A DNA stretch of 44,096 nt, taken from positions 1 to 44,096 of the forward strand of contig CAYUMU010000061.1 of NCBI GenBank assembly GCA_964445985.1, given 5' to 3'. Made by a program: the position numbers and the translations under genes. The notes beneath the pieces were generated by a model. It was not told where the DNA came from. It saw nothing but the letters and a program-made list of their open reading frames with translations, and did not search any database. The DNA comes from CAYUMU01 sp964445985 (GTDB taxonomy: Bacteria; Planctomycetota; Planctomycetia; Pirellulales; S012-138). Numbering within the stretch: the first letter of the stretch is position 1; every line of letters begins with the position of its first letter. Positions 7,733 through 15,906 of this stretch are shown piece by piece.

Positions 7733-7861
7733 GGAAACAGCCCTGCCAGGCAGTATCGGATTATAGCTCGATTGCCCGCAACCGTCGCGTTAAAAAGAAG
7801 AATGGGTAACACCGCGTACGCGCCGAAGGCAAGCATGGCAGACACTCGGAAGGAAACTTTG

Positions 7862-8464
7862 ATGCGGCTTGGTATTTTTGGAGGCTCGTTCGACCCGGTC
7901 CACCTGGGGCACCTGCTGCTGGCCGAGTATTGCCGCGAGGCGGCGCGGCTCGACCAGGTCTGGTTTGTGCCCGCCGCGCTGCCTCCGCACAAGCAAGAAC
8001 AGCAACTCGCCCCGGCCGCCGACCGCGTGCAAATGCTCCGGCTGGCCATCGGAGGACACCGCTCGTTCGAAGTTTGGACGCACGAGATCGACCGCGGCGG
8101 CGTGAGCTACACCTACGAAACCCTCCAGCACCTGCGCGACACGCGGCCCGACGACGAGCTGTTCTTGCTGATGGGCGCCGACAGCCTGGAAGACCTCCCC
8201 CGCTGGCGACAACCGGCCACCGTGCTGGCCCTCGCCTCGCCGGTCGTGGTCGGCCGAGCCGGCAGCCATATCGCCTGGGAACCCCTGGCCCGCCTCGTCG
8301 ACGGCCCCCGCCTGGAAAGCTTCGCCCGCCTGGCGGTAACCATGCCGCTGATCGAACTCAGCAGCACGGACATGCGCCGCCGCGTCCGTCAAGGACTAAG
8401 CATCTGCTACCAAACCACCCGCGCGGTGGAAAAATACATCGAAACAGCTCGGCTATACCAATAA
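7862..8464 (+). CDS. nadD: Nicotinate-nucleotide adenylyltransferase
   Basis: This 200-aa enzyme adenylates nicotinate mononucleotide to deamido-NAD in the cytoplasm. The start MRLGIFGGSFDPVHLGH contains the nucleotidyltransferase motif with H14 and H17. LMGADSLEDLPRWRQP, the middle signature, and SSTDMRRRV, the C-terminal SSTxxR motif, are also present. I chose ATG 7862 because GGAAGGAA lies just upstream; longer in-frame starts at 7802 and 7835 would add an unrelated N-terminal tail. It completes a nadA-nnrD-nadD neighbourhood within 4 kb. nadB and nadC are not in the window. A hairpin lies 47 bases beyond the stop. Confidence 0.95.
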   Translation: MRLGIFGGSFDPVHLGHLLLAEYCREAARLDQVWFVPAALPPHKQEQQLAPAADRVQMLRLAIGGHRSFEVWTHEIDRGGVSYTYETLQHLRDTRPDDELFLLMGADSLEDLPRWRQPATVLALASPVVVGRAGSHIAWEPLARLVDGPRLESFARLAVTMPLIELSSTDMRRRVRQGLSICYQTTRAVEKYIETARLYQ

Positions 8465-8510
8465 ACGGCGAACCCCAACCCAACCGTGTGCCTCAAAAAA
8501 AATCCCCAAC

Positions 8511-8550
8511 GCCAGAAAAATACCTATAGGTAGCTCCTAGCTTTTCTGGC
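8511..8550. terminator. Hairpin with inner palindrome downstream of nadD
   Basis: GCCAGAAAA (8511-8519) pairs perfectly with TTTTCTGGC (8542-8550). The loop itself contains a perfect 12-bp palindrome, TACCTATAGGTA (8521-8532), and a small GCT/AGC stem. The A-rich and T-rich stem ends could support bidirectional termination, but there is no separate T-tract. It could equally be a dispersed palindromic repeat. Confidence 0.35.
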
Positions 8551-8727
8551 AAATTACACCCTGACAGATAACTCATCTCAACCATTCAAAATCACCTCTC
8601 GGACGGGTGGCTGGGGTCAAGTCGTGGCCAAACCAGCCTGAACTCGCCAACCGCCGCAGCCCACGACTTGCCCCCAGAAGAATCCGGCCCAACAGCCTGG
8701 AACAACAACGGGGGCACCCAAGCCCTG

Positions 8728-8847
8728 GTGCCTCGCGCACCCTTCCACGAGTGGATCGGTATGAAAATCGAGGTCTGCAAGGCTTGCCTGGAAACGGTCA
8801 ACCAAGACATTTCTGAATTGCCCGACAAGCCGAGTGAGCCGTCATGA
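8728..8847 (+). CDS. Possible small CxxC protein
   Basis: A frame open from 8572 ends at 8847. Its last part encodes MKIEVCKACLETVNQDISEL from the ATG at 8761, containing a CKAC pair. A GTG start at 8728 would give 39 aa; ATG 8761 gives 28 aa. No good ribosome binding site is visible at either. The composition looks protein-like, but the support is thin, and it could be a relic or chance. Confidence 0.25.
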   Translation: MPRAPFHEWIGMKIEVCKACLETVNQDISELPDKPSEPS

Positions 8848-9005
8848 TATAAGGTCCAGATCTTCCGCCACCGGCCCACCTCGCGGCACGAGCGTCCCGC
8901 CCGTGAATCCGCGCCGCCACCACAACCGCCGCCCCATAAAGAAGCCCCCCGCCGGGTGCGCCCGCGCCAATTGCAGCCGCGTGCTTCTTCCCTTACAAGT
9001 ATGCC

Positions 9006-10358
9006 ATGGCACCGCCCCGACCCCCTGGCCCTCGCAATGGCCTGTTGGGACTGGCGAATTATCGTCAGGCCCGCGCTGGCTATTTGGCATTCACCACCGC
9101 GCTGGCCGAAAAATACGGCGATGTCGTCTTCTTTCGTCTCGGCCCGGTCCCCTGTTTTCAATTCACCCACCCCGACCACGCCCACGAGGTGCTCGTCAAG
9201 CAGTGGCGCTCGTTCCAAAAAACGCAGCGCGCGCGGCAAGTGCTGGGCAAGTGGAATGGGGCCGGACTGTTTCTCAACGAGGGCGACGCCTGGGCTCGCC
9301 AGCGGCGGATGGTGCAATCGGCCTTCCATCCTCGCCGGGTTGCCGAATACGGCCGGCTGTTCGTGGAACATGCCTGCCAATTGGCCGAGCGCTGCGTAGG
9401 CCGCAACGTGAACATGGCCGAGGAGTTCAGCCGGCTCACCTTCGCCACCGTTAGCCAGGCCTTGTTCGGGGCCGATGTGGCCTCGCTTTCCGACGCCTTC
9501 CGCGAGCATGTGGAGCGGCTGCAAACCTTGGGCATGCAAATGTTCGCCAGCCCCGTGGTCTGGCCCATCTGGCTGCCCACCAAAACCAACCGCAAGCTGC
9601 TCCCCTCCATCCGCTTTCTCGATGAACTGGTGATGCGGGTGGTGGCCGACCGTCGCGCCAGCGGAGAAGACCGCGGAGATCTGCTCTCGGTGCTGCTGAC
9701 CGCCATCGATGAGGAAGGCGAAGGGGGCCTGATGAACGACCGTCAGGCCCGCGACGAAGCCGTGAACCTGCTGCTGGGCGGCAACGAAACCACCGCCGCG
9801 GCCCTCACCTGGACGGCCTACCTGCTGGCCGCGAACCCCGAGATTCAAGAGGCCGTGGTCGCCGAGCTGCAAACCGAGCTGGCAGGCCGACGTCCCACGG
9901 CGGAAGACGCTCCCCGGCTCCGCCTGACCACCGCCGTGTTCAAAGAAGCGCTTCGGCTGTATCCGCCCGCCTATGTGCTGACCCGAGAAGCGGTGGAGGT
10001 GACGGAAATCGCCGGGTTTGTGATTCCCAAGGGAGCCAACGTGATCCTGGCGCCCTATCTCATGCAGAGAGATGCCCGCTGGTTCGAACAGCCCCTTAAG
10101 TTCTGCCCCCAACGGTTTCTTGAAAATGACGAAGACGAGCGCCAGCGGCGGGCCTACATTCCCTTTGGCGCCGGCCCTCGCGCGTGCATCGGCGCCGGCT
10201 TTGCCACGCTCGAGGCCGTGCTGGTGCTGGCCACGCTGCTGAGCCGCTGCCGGCTGGTTCGCCAAGAGCAAGGCGAGCCGGTTGCCGAAGCCCAAATCTC
10301 GCTGCACCCCCAAGGCGGATTGCCGCTACGAGTGGAAGCTCGCTCGACTTCGGCGTAG
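9006..10358 (+). CDS. Cytochrome P450
   Basis: A soluble bacterial-type P450 monooxygenase of 450 aa. Visible features in order: an N-terminal PPGP-type segment (PPRPPGPRNGLLG), the I-helix oxygen-activation motif GGNETT (residues 258-263), the ExxR motif E314-x-x-R317 in KEALRLYPP, and the heme ligand loop FGAGPRACIG with Cys394. This is the CYP4/CYP102-like arrangement seen in many fatty-acid or alkane hydroxylases, but substrate cannot be read from sequence. No reductase domain is fused and no ferredoxin or reductase gene is adjacent, so electrons must come from elsewhere. The start ATG lacks a strong Shine-Dalgarno sequence. It appears monocistronic. Confidence 0.93.
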   Translation: MAPPRPPGPRNGLLGLANYRQARAGYLAFTTALAEKYGDVVFFRLGPVPCFQFTHPDHAHEVLVKQWRSFQKTQRARQVLGKWNGAGLFLNEGDAWARQRRMVQSAFHPRRVAEYGRLFVEHACQLAERCVGRNVNMAEEFSRLTFATVSQALFGADVASLSDAFREHVERLQTLGMQMFASPVVWPIWLPTKTNRKLLPSIRFLDELVMRVVADRRASGEDRGDLLSVLLTAIDEEGEGGLMNDRQARDEAVNLLLGGNETTAAALTWTAYLLAANPEIQEAVVAELQTELAGRRPTAEDAPRLRLTTAVFKEALRLYPPAYVLTREAVEVTEIAGFVIPKGANVILAPYLMQRDARWFEQPLKFCPQRFLENDEDERQRRAYIPFGAGPRACIGAGFATLEAVLVLATLLSRCRLVRQEQGEPVAEAQISLHPQGGLPLRVEARSTSA

Positions 10359-10596
10359 CCGGGAGGAAAAAGCTAGACGCGGGGAGAAAGAGGTAGTCGC
10401 AGGCGAAAACTGCCCTCAATCACCCAGGCCGAGAACCCTTCTCGCCTTCCTCGGCGTACATTACTAAGGGGGCCAGGCCGGCGGTCTTGAACGCTTACCC
10501 TTGACAAGCCAACCCCGTGGCAAGCAAACTTTTCTGTTTGGAATCACCCAGCGCTAGCAGCCTGCTTCACCCCCCTTTTTGGGGAGAATCGTACCG

Positions 10597-10905
10597 ATGA
10601 GTTTGACCGTCGCTCTGCCTCCGCTTTCGCAGCCAACCCTTCCCTGGCAATCGTGCTGGGAGGGGGAGTCCTCGCATCATGTCTACCTGGGCCCCGCCCC
10701 AAACGACGAAGACGACGATGATTTCGACGACGAATTCGACGAGGACTTTGAGGAGTCGCTCGATAGCGACTTTGAGCGCGAGCTACGAGAAAAGTTCGGC
10801 GACGACGTCGGCGAGAACGACGATTTTGGCACCGACGACGACGTTGATATCGACGACGACGCGGAAGCCGACGACAGTGAAGTGGAGGTCGCTGACGACG
10901 AATAG
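10597..10905 (+). CDS. Highly acidic small protein, 102 aa
   Basis: The start ATG at 10597 follows GGGGAGA by about 10 bases. After about 35 ordinary residues (MSLTVALPPLSQPTLPWQSC) the protein becomes almost continuously Asp/Glu-rich, with runs such as DEDDDDFDDEFDEDFEE and a single more mixed segment, DFERELREKFGDD. It has no membrane segment. The estimated pI is very low. Acidic tails of this kind occur in RNA polymerase delta-like proteins, histone-like partners and calcium-binding proteins, but I see no family signature. The codon pattern is dominated by GAC/GAT/GAA repeats, so the frame could expand or contract by slippage. A TTGACA lies at 10501. Confidence 0.7.
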   Translation: MSLTVALPPLSQPTLPWQSCWEGESSHHVYLGPAPNDEDDDDFDDEFDEDFEESLDSDFERELREKFGDDVGENDDFGTDDDVDIDDDAEADDSEVEVADDE

Positions 10906-10956
10906 CGCCCGGGGAGCAGGCCTGCTTTGAGCATCCTTGCGAGGCCGGCGCGATTT

Positions 10957-12270
10957 CTAGTCGCGATAGTCGTCTTTATCCTCGACTTCTTCCACGGTCT
11001 GGTGAAAGCGATCGAATAATTCGCGGTCGAAACGCCGCAACTGGCAAATTTCTGGGTTTTCGGCCAGCCATGCTTGCGCGGCCTGTTGTGCCTGGTCCCA
11101 AGTAGACCGATCGGCTGGAATGACGAGCAGGAATGCTTCGTTGACGATGGACGACAGTCGGGCAGCGGCCGTGTCCGCGTATTGATACCAGGCCGCATCT
11201 GCCTCGGGGCGCTGCCGTGTATCCTTCAACAGCGGCGCCAGGTAGGGCGCCCGATTCGGCGAATAGCGGTTGGTCACCCCGGCCACCACGGCCTGATACC
11301 GCGGCGACGGCGTGCCTTGCCGAGGCTCGTTTTCCAAGATTTCCAACAAGGCTTGCTGCTGGCGCGGCGTGCCCCAGTCGGCAACCAAGGCCGCGGCCGA
11401 GGCCCAGGCGTGCCGGGGTTGCCGCGGTTGCGCCAGGCAATGCTCGGCGGCCTCCAAAGCGGGCACGGCCAACGGATGTTCCTCGGCATCGATCAAGCGT
11501 TCCGCCAACGCCAGGGCCGCCGGATCACGCAGTTCCAGCAAGCCCAGCAGCACCGCGGCGTCTTGCGGCAAACCACGCTTCCGCAAGCGGAGCACCAGCG
11601 CTTCGTAGTCGCGCAACTCGCTCCCGCCGGCAAAGGCCGATCGCAGCCGCTGCCAATCCTCGGGGCTCGGCCGGAAGCGGGGATAATACGTGCGCAGATT
11701 GTGTTCTTGAATCGGCACCGGGATGCCGAAGTCGTACGAGTACATTTCCTCCAGCGTGTCGATCACGGTCCAGCGGTCGTACTCTAGTCGGTAGAGGGCG
11801 GCCAACGTGCCGGTGCGGTGCCGTCCTCCCACGCAATGGATGGCGACCGGCAGATTCTCAGGATTATCAAGGATGGCAAAGTACTCTTCGAAGTACTCCG
11901 GAGAAAACCACGGCCAATAGGCCTCGCCACCCATTTGCCAATGCAAGAATCGGGCGCCCAAACTCCGCGCGCAGACCGATTCCAACGGGCCGTCCGGCTC
12001 GTCAAAATCAATCCACGTTTTCAGCGCGGCATCATCGCGGCGAACGCTGATGATGGTTTTGACGCCGCAATCCTTCACCAAGTAACGCATGCCCCATTCC
12101 GTCGGTTGGGCCGTGCGATACAGCACCCCCGGAGCAACCGCGTCAAACCGCTTGAGGTGATACCGCCAAATGGCGAAATAGCAGGCCGTGCAGAACGCGA
12201 TAACCACCGTTAGCGTTACGGTAGTCCGCAGCCAGCTTCTGCCTCTCAAGATGTTAGTACGCGTGATCAA
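10957..12270 (-). CDS. Membrane-anchored tyrosine/dual-specificity phosphatase with repeat-like tail
   Basis: The 437-aa protein starts with TTG at 12270. It has one membrane helix at residues about 15-35, then a PTP/DSP domain: FDAVAPGVLYRTAQPTEWG, VKTIISVRR and the catalytic P-loop HCVGGRHRTG with nucleophile Cys146 and Arg152 (C-x5-R). Family knowledge says this fold removes phosphate from Tyr, Ser/Thr or phospholipid. The C-terminal half (about 215-437) is helical and Ala/Leu-rich, with HEAT-like units (ALVLRLRKRGLPQDAAVLLG), perhaps for protein binding. It lacks a good ribosome binding site, so the start is provisional. Genes on either side give no clear partner. Confidence 0.8.
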   Translation of the reverse strand: MITRTNILRGRSWLRTTVTLTVVIAFCTACYFAIWRYHLKRFDAVAPGVLYRTAQPTEWGMRYLVKDCGVKTIISVRRDDAALKTWIDFDEPDGPLESVCARSLGARFLHWQMGGEAYWPWFSPEYFEEYFAILDNPENLPVAIHCVGGRHRTGTLAALYRLEYDRWTVIDTLEEMYSYDFGIPVPIQEHNLRTYYPRFRPSPEDWQRLRSAFAGGSELRDYEALVLRLRKRGLPQDAAVLLGLLELRDPAALALAERLIDAEEHPLAVPALEAAEHCLAQPRQPRHAWASAAALVADWGTPRQQQALLEILENEPRQGTPSPRYQAVVAGVTNRYSPNRAPYLAPLLKDTRQRPEADAAWYQYADTAAARLSSIVNEAFLLVIPADRSTWDQAQQAAQAWLAENPEICQLRRFDRELFDRFHQTVEEVEDKDDYRD

Positions 12271-12448
12271 GGAAAGTCCGGAGGGCGGTGATGCCTTTTA
12301 GTAACGACGGTGTGGGAGGACCCCAGGTGAAAGCCAACGTGATTGAAAGTTCGTGTCTGACCTGCTGACAGTGCCCGACTTGCTGACAGTGCCCGCCAGT
12401 TGTGCCCGGTAGTCGGCGCGGTAGGCCCCAACTGCGGTGGGTTCCGCG

Positions 12449-13522
12449 TTAAGGCATCCGTCGAAAGTGCTCGCTGGGGGGTGGCACGTTGGGCCGCGCT
12501 GGCGGCGCCAATGGCGATTCCTCGGCGGCACGGCGCGCGGGCGACGATTGACACCGCCGCTCCAGATCGCGCACCACCCGTTTCGCCCGCAAATGCTCGC
12601 CCAAATAGCTGGCCACCTTGGCCAACCGCCGTCCGGCATACACCGCGCGGGCATGGTAGCGAACCCAGCTCTTGGCCTCCTGCAGGGAGGCCCAGGTCTT
12701 CACCACGTTGGCCCGCTCAATGATCGGAGCATGCTCAGTACTGCACCGCAGCAACATCTGGAGGTTGGGGTCGTTCTCTTTCGAAAAAATCCGCTCGACC
12801 TCAAAACCCGTCTGCTCCGCCAGCATCCTCAATGTCGAAGCGTTGAAGTTATGAATGTGGGCAAAATGGAACATTTTGGAATACGGGGCCAACGGCGCGG
12901 TGAGGTTCGGGCATTCCACATACAGCCGACCACCAGGCCGAACGAGTTGCCGAATGTGCGACAACGCCCGCCGAGGACTGCAAAAGTGCTCGATCACATG
13001 CACCAACAGCACCAGGTCGTAGGCCGCCACCCGCGGCACTTGGAATAAATCGCCCACGCGAACCGAGGCATGCAGGCGATCTTGCGAATATTGCAGAAAG
13101 CCTTCGCCCGGATCGATGCCGCTAGCTTCGTAACCCGCCAGCTCAAATGACTTTACCGTGCAGCCAATCCCGGCCCCCACCTCAAAGACTGTTGCCGGGG
13201 AAGGCACGAAATCACGCAATTGGGCCAAGATGCGCTGGCCGTTGTTCCAGGCTCGCATTACCCGCCGGGGAGAAGGCGTGGTTTCGCCGTGATAGCTTTG
13301 CCGGTACTCGCCGGCATAGAACGTAGCGAGTTGCGACTCGCTGGGGATTTCCAAATGGCATACCAGCCCACAGTTGAGGCACATGGCCGTATGCAAAACC
13401 TCGCCGCGGCGATCGCGCTCCGAAACCAGGTCGAATCGCGTCTGGCCGCACAAATCGCAGTGTTTTACGGCCGGGGAGTGCGCGCTCCGAGCCGTACGGG
13501 AATAGGTCTGACCTGTTGCCAT
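12449..13522 (-). CDS. SAM-dependent methyltransferase with N-terminal zinc ribbon
   Basis: The 357-aa protein begins with a four-cysteine zinc-binding module (CDLCGQTRFDL at about 22, MCLNCGLVCH at about 47), as in sugar C-methyltransferases and related Methyltransf_13/23 proteins. The class I Rossmann domain shows motif I FEVGAGIGCTV, an acidic motif II GIDPGEGFLQ, and DLVLLVHVIEHFCSPRRAL typical of post-I motifs. The last 100 residues are Arg-rich and probably disordered (PLAPPARPNVPPPSEH). Substrate cannot be read; sugar or polysaccharide modification is possible. It sits 178 bases upstream of the phosphatase gene on the same strand. GGAG lies about 11 bases before the ATG. Confidence 0.85.
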   Translation of the reverse strand: MATGQTYSRTARSAHSPAVKHCDLCGQTRFDLVSERDRRGEVLHTAMCLNCGLVCHLEIPSESQLATFYAGEYRQSYHGETTPSPRRVMRAWNNGQRILAQLRDFVPSPATVFEVGAGIGCTVKSFELAGYEASGIDPGEGFLQYSQDRLHASVRVGDLFQVPRVAAYDLVLLVHVIEHFCSPRRALSHIRQLVRPGGRLYVECPNLTAPLAPYSKMFHFAHIHNFNASTLRMLAEQTGFEVERIFSKENDPNLQMLLRCSTEHAPIIERANVVKTWASLQEAKSWVRYHARAVYAGRRLAKVASYLGEHLRAKRVVRDLERRCQSSPARRAAEESPLAPPARPNVPPPSEHFRRMP

Positions 13523-14008
13523 CCGTGACTTTGCTCCGGCCGAGAACCTAAGCCCGGCGTTGGTAGAGTGCGAGCATCCATGCTGCCACGCCCTTCCCGG
13601 TTTGAGAAAGGCAATCGCGGCGAAACTCTAGTGGAGCGGCAAAAAGCCGTCAACGGCAAATGCGCCGGCGCCCGCCATCGCCCGCCATCGCCTGGGCCAT
13701 CGCGCGATCGCCCCCCCACTTTGATCGACAATCCGCCATATCCACGGCAATCTGCCCATTCAACGCCCACAACCCCCGCGGGCGTAAAAAACGCCTGTTT
13801 CGGCGGATTTTACCCATATTCTCACGCGGCCAGTTCGTTTTATATTGCAGGTCGCCGTCGCGCGGGGGGCGGAAGTTGTTTCGCCCGTTGTTCATCACCA
13901 CCCTCTGCTCGGTGCGGGTAAAGCCGCACTCGCACGTTCAACCAACCAAGTTTCTCCGCGGCTCGCGGAGATGTTCAGCACGTACGAATTTAACAGGAAG
14001 CTACGGGT
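13523..14008. other. Region upstream of the aldolase gene
   Basis: This 486-base divergent intergenic region contains a tandem GCCCGCCATC doublet near 13671-13690, a TTTTATATT stretch near 13836 that could be a -10 region, and the hairpin repeat copy at 13948-13978. I see no gene in it. Confidence 0.5.
13948..13978 (+). repeat. Dispersed hairpin repeat, copy 3 (in the fba leader)
   Basis: The hairpin TCTCCGCG, loop GCT, CGCGGAGA lies at 13953-13971 and is followed by TGTTCAGC. It matches the core of copies 1 and 2. At the innermost pair it has G-C where copy 1 has A-T, a compensatory change. It ends about 37 bases upstream of the fba start codon, so it would be in the 5' leader. Confidence 0.65.
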
Positions 14009-15004
14009 ATGATCGTCACCACCAAGGATCTGTTCACCCAGGCTTACGGTAAATACGCCGTGGGCGCGTACAACATCAACAACCTGGAGCAAACGATCGG
14101 TTTGTTCCGCGGCAACCTGGGCAAGTCGGGCAGCAACAACGACCCCACCAATCCGGCCACCAGCAGCCCCTTCATCATTCAGATTTCCCGCGGCGCCCGA
14201 GGCTATTCCGACAAGCGGTTTTTGGAAGCCCTGATTCGCACGGCCGAAGAAGTCTTTCCCGAAGCCATTTTCGCGGTGCATTTGGATCACGGCACGGAAG
14301 AGGTTTGCTACGATTGCATCGACAGCGGCTTCTATTCCTCGGTCATGATCGACGCTTCGCACGAATCGTTCGATGAAAATATTGCCATCACCCGCCGCGT
14401 GGTGGAGCGTGCCCACGAACGTGGCATTTCGGTGGAAGCCGAACTCGGCATGCTCGGCGGCGTGGAAGAAGATATCGAGGTTTCGGCCGAGCACGCCTGC
14501 TTGACCGATCCCGACGAAGCGGTTGAGTTCGTGGAACGCAGCGGTTGCGACTCGCTGGCCGTGGCCATCGGCACTTCGCACGGCGCCTACAAGTTCACCG
14601 GCAACCAGGGCCTGCACTTCGACCGCATCAAAGAAATCCAGCAGCGGATGCCCAATTTCCCCCTGGTGATGCACGGCTCGAGCAGCGTGCCCAAGGAATG
14701 GGTCGATCGCATCAATGCCGCGGGCGGCAAGCTCCCCGCCACCTCGGGCGTGCCCGAAAAAGATTACCTGCCGGCCGCCAAACTCGGCGTGACCAAGGTC
14801 AATATCGACACCGACGGCCGGTTGGTGTGGTGCGGCGTGCTGCGAGAAACCTTCCGCGACAAGCCGGGCGATTTCGACCTGCGAACCTCGGGCAAGCCCT
14901 TCATGCAGGCTTACGCCGAGTTCATTACCCATAAAAATCAAAAGTTGGGCTCGGCCGGACAATTGGAAGCCGTGCGCGCGGCTCTCTCCCCGGTGGAAGC
15001 CTGA
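14009..15004 (+). CDS. fba: Class II fructose-bisphosphate aldolase
   Basis: This 331-aa zinc enzyme cleaves fructose-1,6-bisphosphate to dihydroxyacetone phosphate and glyceraldehyde-3-phosphate in glycolysis and gluconeogenesis. The metal and substrate motifs are visible: AVHLDHGTEE (zinc His), VEAELGMLGGVEED, GTSHGAYKF (second zinc His), LVMHGSSSVP (third zinc His) and VNIDTDGRL (phosphate binding). The ATG at 14009 begins MIVTTKDLFTQAYGKYAVGA, with AGGAAG about 12 bases upstream. The insertion RGNLGKSGSNNDPTNPATSS near residue 34-54 is characteristic of a longer class II subgroup. It appears to be transcribed alone, with a hairpin in its leader. Confidence 0.95.
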   Translation: MIVTTKDLFTQAYGKYAVGAYNINNLEQTIGLFRGNLGKSGSNNDPTNPATSSPFIIQISRGARGYSDKRFLEALIRTAEEVFPEAIFAVHLDHGTEEVCYDCIDSGFYSSVMIDASHESFDENIAITRRVVERAHERGISVEAELGMLGGVEEDIEVSAEHACLTDPDEAVEFVERSGCDSLAVAIGTSHGAYKFTGNQGLHFDRIKEIQQRMPNFPLVMHGSSSVPKEWVDRINAAGGKLPATSGVPEKDYLPAAKLGVTKVNIDTDGRLVWCGVLRETFRDKPGDFDLRTSGKPFMQAYAEFITHKNQKLGSAGQLEAVRAALSPVEA

Positions 15005-15274
15005 CGTTTTACCCCAATCGGATCCCGCCCGACGGAGAATCCCCGTTCCGGACTCGTTAAACACGCTGGGACGGGGTTGCAATCTGGCTATCGGCGCGCA
15101 AAATAGCGAGATTCGCGTTCGCGCGATTTCTGGCCGCAACAAATAATTGCCTGGCCCGACCATAACTGTGCCTGGGGGTTTGCCCGGCAGGCGTGGCGGT
15201 CGTGCCTGGCGTTTTGTGCTTAATACCGTTCAGTCACAAGATACGTAGTAACGATACCGTAAAGGTCGAGGACC

Positions 15275-15904
15275 ATGGCCCAAGTTGAAGTGCTCAAGGC
15301 CCAGATTCGCGAGTCTCGCGGCAAGCGGAATGCGCGGCGAATGCGAGATGCTGGCGAAGTGCCGGGCGTGTTGTATGGCCACGGCCAGGAATCCGTCAGC
15401 CTGACGTTGCCGGCCGACAAGTTGGCGGCAGCCATCCGGCACGGCCACCGGTTGTTGCAACTGGAAGGCGGCCTCAACGAGCAGTGCCTTATTCGCGAGC
15501 TCCAGTGGAATGTGTGGGGAACCCAGGTTCTGCATGTGGACCTGACCCGCGTCTTTGCCGATGAGCGCGTTACGCTGGAGGTGCCGATCGAACTGCACGG
15601 CGAGTCGCCCGGCATTAAAGTAGGCGGCGTGCTGACCCACGTGCTGGTCGCCGTCCAGGTCGAATGCCCGGCGGTTTCGGTTCCTGAAAAGCTGGAAATC
15701 AACATCAACCATTTGGAGGTTGGTCAGGAATTGAAGGTTTCGGACCTTAAAGTGCCGCAAGACGTGAAGGTTTTGGCCGAACCCGACGAAATTGTGGTGC
15801 ATTGCCACGTGCCCGTTGAGCGGCCTGAAGAAGGCCTGGGCGGTCCCGCGGAGCCGGAGCTCATTCAGCGTGAGGCTGAAGGCGAGGGCCAGGGAGGCGA
15901 ATAG
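15275..15904 (+). CDS. rplY: 50S ribosomal protein L25 (CTC/TL5 type)
   Basis: This 209-aa protein is the long, two-domain form of L25, which binds 5S rRNA. Its N-terminal L25 domain shows VLKAQIRESRGKRNARRMR and GEVPGVLYGHGQE, and the C-terminal TL5-like beta domain starts near residue 97 (VTLEVPIELHGESPG) and includes LEVGQELKVSDL and IVVHCHVP. The tail is Glu/Gly-rich. It opens the rplY-pth-rpsF-ssb-rplI gene group; the pth ATG follows its stop by 2 bases. The prs gene commonly found before ctc/rplY in other bacteria is not here. Confidence 0.94.
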   Translation: MAQVEVLKAQIRESRGKRNARRMRDAGEVPGVLYGHGQESVSLTLPADKLAAAIRHGHRLLQLEGGLNEQCLIRELQWNVWGTQVLHVDLTRVFADERVTLEVPIELHGESPGIKVGGVLTHVLVAVQVECPAVSVPEKLEININHLEVGQELKVSDLKVPQDVKVLAEPDEIVVHCHVPVERPEEGLGGPAEPELIQREAEGEGQGGE

Positions 15905-15906
15905 GA

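Larger units (their letters stand above)
8465..9005. other. Region between nadD and the P450 gene
   Basis: Apart from a hairpin at 8511-8550 and a weak small open frame ending at 8847, I see nothing that I can support in this 541-base stretch. A long frame on the opposite strand that extends through the P450 gene is an antisense shadow. Confidence 0.5.

Noticed and set aside
8592..10313. A 573-codon open frame antisense to the P450 gene
   Set aside because: The sense frame has all P450 motifs; in GC-rich DNA the opposite strand stays open by codon bias.
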